From assembly GCA_017529875.1 (NCBI GenBank), contig JAFXNC010000038.1, positions 1 to 64,000 of the forward strand: 64,000 nt of DNA. Reading direction: 5' to 3'. A model generated the notes under the pieces. That model saw only the letters and a program-made list of their open reading frames with translations, was not told where the DNA came from and did no database searches. Positions 59,648-64,000 of this stretch are shown here, one piece after another. The position numbers and the translations under genes are program-made. The stretch comes from Ruminococcus sp. Its GTDB lineage: Bacteria; Bacillota; Clostridia; Oscillospirales; Ruminococcaceae. How positions within the stretch are numbered: position 1 is the stretch's first letter; every line of letters begins with the position of its first letter.

Positions 59648-60616
59648 TTAGTTATCTTCTTCGGAACTGAGGTCGTAGCCCAGCGATTGCAGCTTTTCCT
59701 TAACCTCATCAAATGATTTCTTACCGAGGTTTCTGACCTTCATCATTTCTTCCGCCGACTTTCCGATCAGATCGTTCACAGTATTGATGCCTGCACGCTT
59801 CAGGCAGTTGAACGAGCGCACCGATAAGTCAAGCTCCTCAATGGTCATCTCCAGGATCTTCTCCTTGCCCTTATCGTCCTTTTCAGCCATCATCTCTACT
59901 GCACCGGCCTCCTCAGAGAGGTCGATGAAGAGATTCAGATGCTCGTTGAGGAGTTTGGCTGCGAGCGATACAGCTTCCTTTGCCGAGATCGTACCGTCGG
60001 TCCAGACCTCGATGGTAAGCTTATCATAGTCAGTGATCTGACCTACACGGGTGTTGTCCACCGTGTAGTTCACCTTGAGTACCGGTGTATAGATGCTGTC
60101 AACAGCAATTACCCCGATGGCAACATTGCCCTGCTTCTGCATGAGCGCCTTGTTCTTTTCGGCGGAAACATAGCCCCTGCCTCTGTCAAGAACGATCTCC
60201 ATATAGAGCTTGGCACCAGCGCCGAGGGTGGCGATGTGCATATCGGGTACGAGGATCCCTACCTCGGAATCAGTCTTGATGTCTCCGGCGGTAACGACGC
60301 ATTCGCCCTCCGCCTCGATATATACTGTCTTGGGACCTTCGCCGTAAAGCTTTGCTGTCAGTCCCTTGAGGTTAAGGATGATCTCGGTAACATCCTCTTT
60401 TACCCCCGGGATAGTAGAGAGCTCGTGATGAACGCCGTCGATCTTTACAGATGTAACAGCGACACCCGGCAATGAGGAGAGCAGCACTCGTCTGAGCGAG
60501 TTACCCAGAGTTGTGCCGTAGCCGCGCTCCAGAGGCTCCAGAATGAACTTTCCGTAGGTTCCGTTGCTTTTAAGCTCGGCTGTTTCGATCTCAGGCTTTT
60601 CAATTTTTTCAAGCAT
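59648..60616 (-). CDS. rpoA: RNA polymerase alpha subunit
   Basis: 322 residues. The N-terminal assembly domain contains [25 protein letters not shown], and the C-terminal alpha-CTD contains [26 protein letters not shown], which binds UP elements and activators. Length and motif order are normal for Firmicutes. Confidence 0.98.
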   Translation of the reverse strand: MLEKIEKPEIETAELKSNGTYGKFILEPLERGYGTTLGNSLRRVLLSSLPGVAVTSVKIDGVHHELSTIPGVKEDVTEIILNLKGLTAKLYGEGPKTVYIEAEGECVVTAGDIKTDSEVGILVPDMHIATLGAGAKLYMEIVLDRGRGYVSAEKNKALMQKQGNVAIGVIAVDSIYTPVLKVNYTVDNTRVGQITDYDKLTIEVWTDGTISAKEAVSLAAKLLNEHLNLFIDLSEEAGAVEMMAEKDDKGKEKILEMTIEELDLSVRSFNCLKRAGINTVNDLIGKSAEEMMKVRNLGKKSFDEVKEKLQSLGYDLSSEEDN

Positions 60617-60697
60617 TTAGTTACCCTCCTGTATCTGAACTCAGACCGCGTCAGCACGCGATCCTTAACTCTTCTGTAATGTCCTCTGTCAGACAGC

Positions 60698-61297
60698 TTA
60701 CTTTGAATACAGCTCGACGATGAGGTGCTCTTCCAGCTCGTAGTCCAGATCCTGCTTACCGGGCATACGAGTTACCTTAGCACTCTGAGCGTCCTTGTTG
60801 ACCTCAAGCCATTCGGGGATAAGTCTGCCCTCGGTGGTCTCTGCGATCTGCTTGAACTTTTCGCTCTTTTTGCTGTTCTCTCTCAGGGAGATAACGTCGC
60901 CCACCTTTACTCTGTAAGAGGGGATATCAACTCTCTTGCCGTTTACGTCATAGTGACCGTGAACGACCAGCTGACGGGCCTCTCTCCTGGTCGATGCGAG
61001 TCCCATTCTGAATACTACGTTGTCGAGTCTCGACTCCAGCAGGGTGATCAGGTTTTCACCCGCCTGACCCTCCATCTTCTGTGCGATCTCGAAGTAGTGA
61101 TAGAACTGCTTCTCGAGCATACCGTAGATGAACTTCAGCTTCTGCTTTTCCTTCAGCTGGAGTCCGTACTCGGAAACCTTCTTGCGCTTGTTGGCATCGG
61201 GGTTACGCTTGTTGTACTCCTTCGATGCGCCCATTACCATGGGGCTGATGCCCAGGGATCTGCACTTCTTGTAAATAGGTTCCTTGCTTACTGCCAT
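60698..61297 (-). CDS. rpsD: 30S ribosomal protein S4
   Basis: 199 residues, S4 RNA-binding domain LESRLDNVVFRMGLASTRREARQLVVHGHYDVNG. It lacks the N-terminal Cys cluster of zinc-binding S4 forms. It is preceded by a 122-base spacer containing a GGCGGCT-GAT-AGCCGCC hairpin (minus strand), longer than the other gaps of the operon. S4-dependent control at this place is possible but not shown. Confidence 0.98.
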   Translation of the reverse strand: MAVSKEPIYKKCRSLGISPMVMGASKEYNKRNPDANKRKKVSEYGLQLKEKQKLKFIYGMLEKQFYHYFEIAQKMEGQAGENLITLLESRLDNVVFRMGLASTRREARQLVVHGHYDVNGKRVDIPSYRVKVGDVISLRENSKKSEKFKQIAETTEGRLIPEWLEVNKDAQSAKVTRMPGKQDLDYELEEHLIVELYSK

Positions 61298-61419
61298 TTG
61301 TATTACCTCCGTTTTTGATTTGGTTATCGAGCCTCTCTGCCCGGGGTCTCGGCGGCTATCAGCCGCCCATACGGGCTGCCCGACTTTGAGTAAACTTCAA
61401 AACTCAAATATGACTTAGA

Positions 61420-61818
61420 TTATACACGTCTTCTCTTGGGAGGACGGCATCCGTTGTGGGGGATCGGGGTAACGTCCTTGATGAGTCTTACCTCGAGATC
61501 CTCGCTCTGGAGAGCACGGATAGCAGCCTCACGGCCGGCGCCCGGGCCCTTTACGAATACCTCAACGACCTTGAGGCCATGCTCCTTGGCAGCTCTCGCA
61601 GCGGTCTCCGCAGCGGTCTGAGCAGCGAACGGAGTAGACTTCTTGGAGCCTCTGAAGCCGAGGCCGCCGGCAGAAGCCCACGAAATAGCATTGCCCTGCA
61701 TATCGGTGATGGTAACGATAGTGTTGTTGAAGGTAGACTGGATATGAACCTGTCCCTGCTCAATGTTCTTTCTTTCACGGCGGCGACGGATAGTCGTCTT
61801 CTTCTTAGGCTGAGCCAT
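61420..61818 (-). CDS. rpsK: 30S ribosomal protein S11
   Basis: 132 residues, with the conserved [23 protein letters not shown] block and the C-terminal [18 protein letters not shown]. Confidence 0.98.
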   Translation of the reverse strand: MAQPKKKTTIRRRRERKNIEQGQVHIQSTFNNTIVTITDMQGNAISWASAGGLGFRGSKKSTPFAAQTAAETAARAAKEHGLKVVEVFVKGPGAGREAAIRALQSEDLEVRLIKDVTPIPHNGCRPPKRRRV

Positions 61819-61832
61819 TCTTCACACCCTCC

Positions 61833-62201
61833 TTACTTCTTCTTGTTGGCGATGGTCTTTACAGGACCCTTGCGGGTTCTTGCATTCGTCTTGGTCCTCT
61901 GTCCTCTTACGGGCAGGCCTCTTCTGTGACGAACGCCTCTGTAACAGCCGATCTCCACGAGTCTCTTGATGTTAAGAGCAACATTTCTTCTCAGGTCGCC
62001 CTCAACAGTCAGATTATGGTCAATATACTCTCTGAGCTTAGCTACATCGTCCTCGGAGAGATCCTTTACTCTCGTGTCGGGGTTTACACCCGTAGCCTCG
62101 AGGATCTTAGTAGCAGTGTTACGACCTATGCCGTAGATATAGGTGAGACCGATCTCAACTCTCTTGTCCTTCGGCAGGTCAATACCAGCAATACGAGCCA
62201 T
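61833..62201 (-). CDS. rpsM: 30S ribosomal protein S13
   Basis: 122 residues, starting [26 protein letters not shown] and ending in the [19 protein letters not shown] tail typical of S13. Confidence 0.98.
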   Translation of the reverse strand: MARIAGIDLPKDKRVEIGLTYIYGIGRNTATKILEATGVNPDTRVKDLSEDDVAKLREYIDHNLTVEGDLRRNVALNIKRLVEIGCYRGVRHRRGLPVRGQRTKTNARTRKGPVKTIANKKK

Positions 62202-62230
62202 TTTTTAGCTGCACCTCCATTATTGGTCTG

Positions 62231-62344
62231 TTAGCCCTGACGCTGCTTGTGCTTGGGGTTCTGGCAGATAACCATTATCTTGCCTTTTCTTTTGATAACC
62301 TTGCACTTTTCGCAGATAGGCTTAACTGAAGGTCTTACTTTCAT
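62231..62344 (-). CDS. rpmJ: 50S ribosomal protein L36
   Basis: 37 residues: [20 protein letters not shown], then [17 protein letters not shown]. This is the zinc-binding form with two Cys pairs completed by His (CxxC...C...H). It is too short for most gene scans but is exact in length and order between infA and rpsM. Confidence 0.97.
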   Translation of the reverse strand: MKVRPSVKPICEKCKVIKRKGKIMVICQNPKHKQRQG

Positions 62345-62401
62345 CGAAATACCTCCTTTGGTCTGTGAAGCGGGTAACACCCGCGCTGTCTGAACAGAGC
62401 C

Positions 62402-62620
62402 TTACTTGGCTCTCCAGGTGATCCTACCCTTGTTAAGGTCATAGGGCGACATCTCGACCTTTACCTTATCGCCGGGTACGATACGAATATAGTTCATACG
62501 AAGCTTGCCCGAAACGTGAGCAAGGATCATATGTCCGTTTGCAAGCTGCACATTGAACTTTGCGCCGGGAAGCGCCTCAGTCACAGTGCCTTCAAGTTCG
62601 ATAACGTCTTCTTTTGACAT
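62402..62620 (-). CDS. infA: Translation initiation factor IF-1
   Basis: 72 residues, an S1-like OB fold: [20 protein letters not shown], then [20 protein letters not shown] and a normal C terminus [10 protein letters not shown]. Confidence 0.98.
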   Translation of the reverse strand: MSKEDVIELEGTVTEALPGAKFNVQLANGHMILAHVSGKLRMNYIRIVPGDKVKVEMSPYDLNKGRITWRAK

Positions 62621-62641
62621 ACAGAGAAATACCTTTCCTTC

Positions 62642-62920
62642 TCACTCGTTTTCCGTCTGGCATCGGACTTCCTCTTTACCGCGGTCATTGTATCCGCGCA
62701 GGAGTCCACGCAGCTTTCTGTCAGTCAGCCCCTCGGTGACGATATACGCTCCGACAGGTGAAATGTGCTTCATGCTTTTCTTCTTCGGGCGGGAGAGCTT
62801 TCGCTCCTTGCCGTCCGCAAGATACACAAAGCCGCCGTCGACCGCCGCAGCAACGAAGCAGCGATCCTTCTCACGGCCTGCGAGCGCTCTTACCACTGAG
62901 CCGACCCTGATATTATACAC
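62642..62920 (-). CDS. KOW-domain RNA-binding protein (L14e-like)
   Basis: 92 residues. The N-terminal KOW-like segment MYNIRVGSVVRALAGREKDRCFVA resembles the L14e/L19e-type KOW proteins found in Firmicutes between map and infA, which are of unknown but probably ribosome-related function. Basic C-terminal half (KLSRPKKKSMKHI, TDRKLRGLLRGYNDRGKEE). It starts ten bases after map. Confidence 0.85.
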   Translation of the reverse strand: MYNIRVGSVVRALAGREKDRCFVAAAVDGGFVYLADGKERKLSRPKKKSMKHISPVGAYIVTEGLTDRKLRGLLRGYNDRGKEEVRCQTENE

Positions 62921-62930
62921 CTCGCCTCGC

Positions 62931-63677
62931 TCACGGCTCTGTGAGGATCACGTTGCCGTTTGCGGTTATTGCGATAGTGTGCTCAAAATGTGCCGAGAGC
63001 TTTCCGTCCAGGGTCTTCACCGTCCAGCCGTCGGGCATTACCTTTATCTTGGCAGTACCCTCGTTTATCATGGGCTCGATAGCGATGACCATTCCGGCCT
63101 GGAGCTTCACTCCGTGGCCCTCCCTGCCGAAATTCGGCACCTCAGGCTCCTCGTGAAGGTTCTTTCCGACTCCGTGTCCCACATACTCGCGGACAACGCC
63201 GTAGCCGTTGCTCTCGTTATGCTTTTGTATCGCCGCACCGATATCTCCGAGCCTTACTCCCGGCTTTGCCATGGCAAGCGCGATATAGAGGCTCTCCTCG
63301 GTGGACTTCAAAAGCGCCTTTGCTGCGTCGGATATCTCACCGACTGCAAAGGTCTTGCAGGAATCTCCGTAGTAGCCGTCGATGAGCGCACCCGTATCTA
63401 CCGACACGATATCGCCCTCTTTGAGCTTTCTTGGACCGGGGATCCCGTGGATGACCTCGTCGTTGACGCTGATGCAGGCGGATCCTGGGAACCCGCCGTA
63501 GCCCAGAAATGCGGGCTTAGCGCCGTGGGAGGTATAAAACTTCCGGAGGATATTGTCAAGCTCCTTAGTAGTCATTCCCGGCTCGATGACCTCCCCCGCC
63601 TTAACGAGGGCCTGGCCTGTGAGCTGTCCGGCGACCCGGAGCTTGGCTATCTCCTTGCTTGATTTTATCAGGATCAT
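62931..63677 (-). CDS. map: Methionine aminopeptidase type I
   Basis: 248 residues. The metal ligands are in the usual order: SVDTGALIDGYYGDS (two Asp), GHGVGKNLHEEPEVPN (His), IAIEPMINEG (Glu) and HFEHTIAIT (Glu). It removes the initiator Met from nascent proteins. Located between adk and the KOW gene as in most clostridia. Confidence 0.97.
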   Translation of the reverse strand: MILIKSSKEIAKLRVAGQLTGQALVKAGEVIEPGMTTKELDNILRKFYTSHGAKPAFLGYGGFPGSACISVNDEVIHGIPGPRKLKEGDIVSVDTGALIDGYYGDSCKTFAVGEISDAAKALLKSTEESLYIALAMAKPGVRLGDIGAAIQKHNESNGYGVVREYVGHGVGKNLHEEPEVPNFGREGHGVKLQAGMVIAIEPMINEGTAKIKVMPDGWTVKTLDGKLSAHFEHTIAITANGNVILTEP

Positions 63678-63710
63678 TTTTATGCTTCTTTCTATCAGCG
63701 TTTTGCTGTA

Positions 63711-64000
63711 TCAGCCGTTGATCGCTTCAAGAGTGAGCCTGGAGGTCTCCTCGACGCTGTCCTGACCGGTAACGGTCACGAGCTTGCCCTGAGCGAGGTA
63801 GTAATCCTTCAGCGGAGCGGTCTGCTCATGGTAGGTCTTAAGTCTGCTGATAACGGTCTCGGGCTGGTCGTCCTTGCGGATAACGAGCTCCTTGCCGCAG
63901 ACATCGCAAACGCCCTCGACCTTGCTGGGCTTGAAGTCTACGTGATAGGTAGCGCCGCAGTCGAGACAAACACGTCTGCCGGAGAGTCTCTGCTTGATGG
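63711..64000 (-). CDS. adk: Adenylate kinase, C-terminal part (runs off the window)
   Basis: Only the last 95 or so codons are in the window, ending ...LTLEAING. The LID has the four-Cys zinc site of Gram-positive Adk (RVCLDCGATYHV and VCDVCG), followed by RKDDQPETVISRLKTYHEQTAPL. It converts AMP and ATP to ADP. The frame is open at base 64000. Confidence 0.95.
   Translation of the reverse strand, partial: IKQRLSGRRVCLDCGATYHVDFKPSKVEGVCDVCGKELVIRKDDQPETVISRLKTYHEQTAPLKDYYLAQGKLVTVTGQDSVEETSRLTLEAING

Overview
The window looks like a chromosomal segment of a Gram-positive, anaerobic, spore-forming clostridium of the Oscillospiraceae, most like Ruminococcus. This is an inference from gene content and base composition, not a database match. 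Supporting signs are moderately high GC, a SpoVAC spore protein, a T-box leader, many lipoproteins with Ser/Ala/Glu/Thr-rich linkers, a FakB-FakA-PlsY lipid block, and a map-KOW-infA-rpmJ-rpsM-rpsK-rpsD-rpoA-rplQ string. Many clear sigma-A promoters (TTGACA-like, about 17 bp, TATAAT-like) and rho-independent terminators mark the operons. I saw no tRNA, rRNA, CRISPR array, prophage or insertion sequence.

Layout. 0.2-6.5 kb: spoVAC, gltX, a lipoprotein, and convergent glgP. 6.9-11 kb: an FtsX-type permease and a lipoprotein adaptor with no ATPase nearby. 11-14.3 kb: a T-box leader followed by a DinB-like gene, a small STAS-like gene and thrS. 14.4-19.2 kb: an ABC-2 exporter and serS. 19.4-22 kb: an operon of a tiny lipoprotein, a DUF4317 protein, YbaK and Ogg. 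22-26 kb: a lipoprotein and an EF-G/TetM-like GTPase fused to a YacP/Rae1-type NYN nuclease. 25.9-31.5 kb: a Dlt-like operon with a DltA-like adenylation enzyme, a PLP decarboxylase, a carrier protein, an MBOAT acyltransferase and an SGNH protein. 32-37 kb: a HAD phosphatase, a paralogous pair of cyclic-di-GMP enzymes and a BASS transporter. 38-43.8 kb: a DHHW lipoprotein, a zinc ribbon, an rRNA methyltransferase, a 41-residue Cys-rich peptide, a GT39-like membrane protein and an orphan amino-acid-binding lipoprotein. 43.8-51.3 kb: a phosphorelay (REC-HD-GYP-HPt, a CheY-like protein, a large hybrid kinase) and a PBP-like GGDEF protein. 51.6-59 kb: two TetR regulators, a STAS protein, fakB-fakA-plsY, a GH51 arabinofuranosidase and a double-HhH ComEA-like protein. 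59.2-64 kb: the ribosomal protein/rpoA operon, entering at adk.

How the genes work together. The Dlt-like operon reads as one pathway: make or trim an amino acid, activate it, load it on a carrier, move it across the membrane and attach it to an envelope polymer. Its adenylation pocket differs from DltA at two key positions, so the group is probably not D-alanine. The Fak-PlsY block would turn free fatty acids into acyl-phosphate and then lysophosphatidate. The 33-36 kb and 43.8-51 kb regions hold four proteins with cyclic-di-GMP domains, two of them next to a kinase relay.

The most unusual items are the Dlt-like operon, the GTPase-nuclease fusion, two families of structured intergenic repeats, the T-box separated from thrS by two genes, and the hybrid kinase carrying an internal dead kinase remnant.
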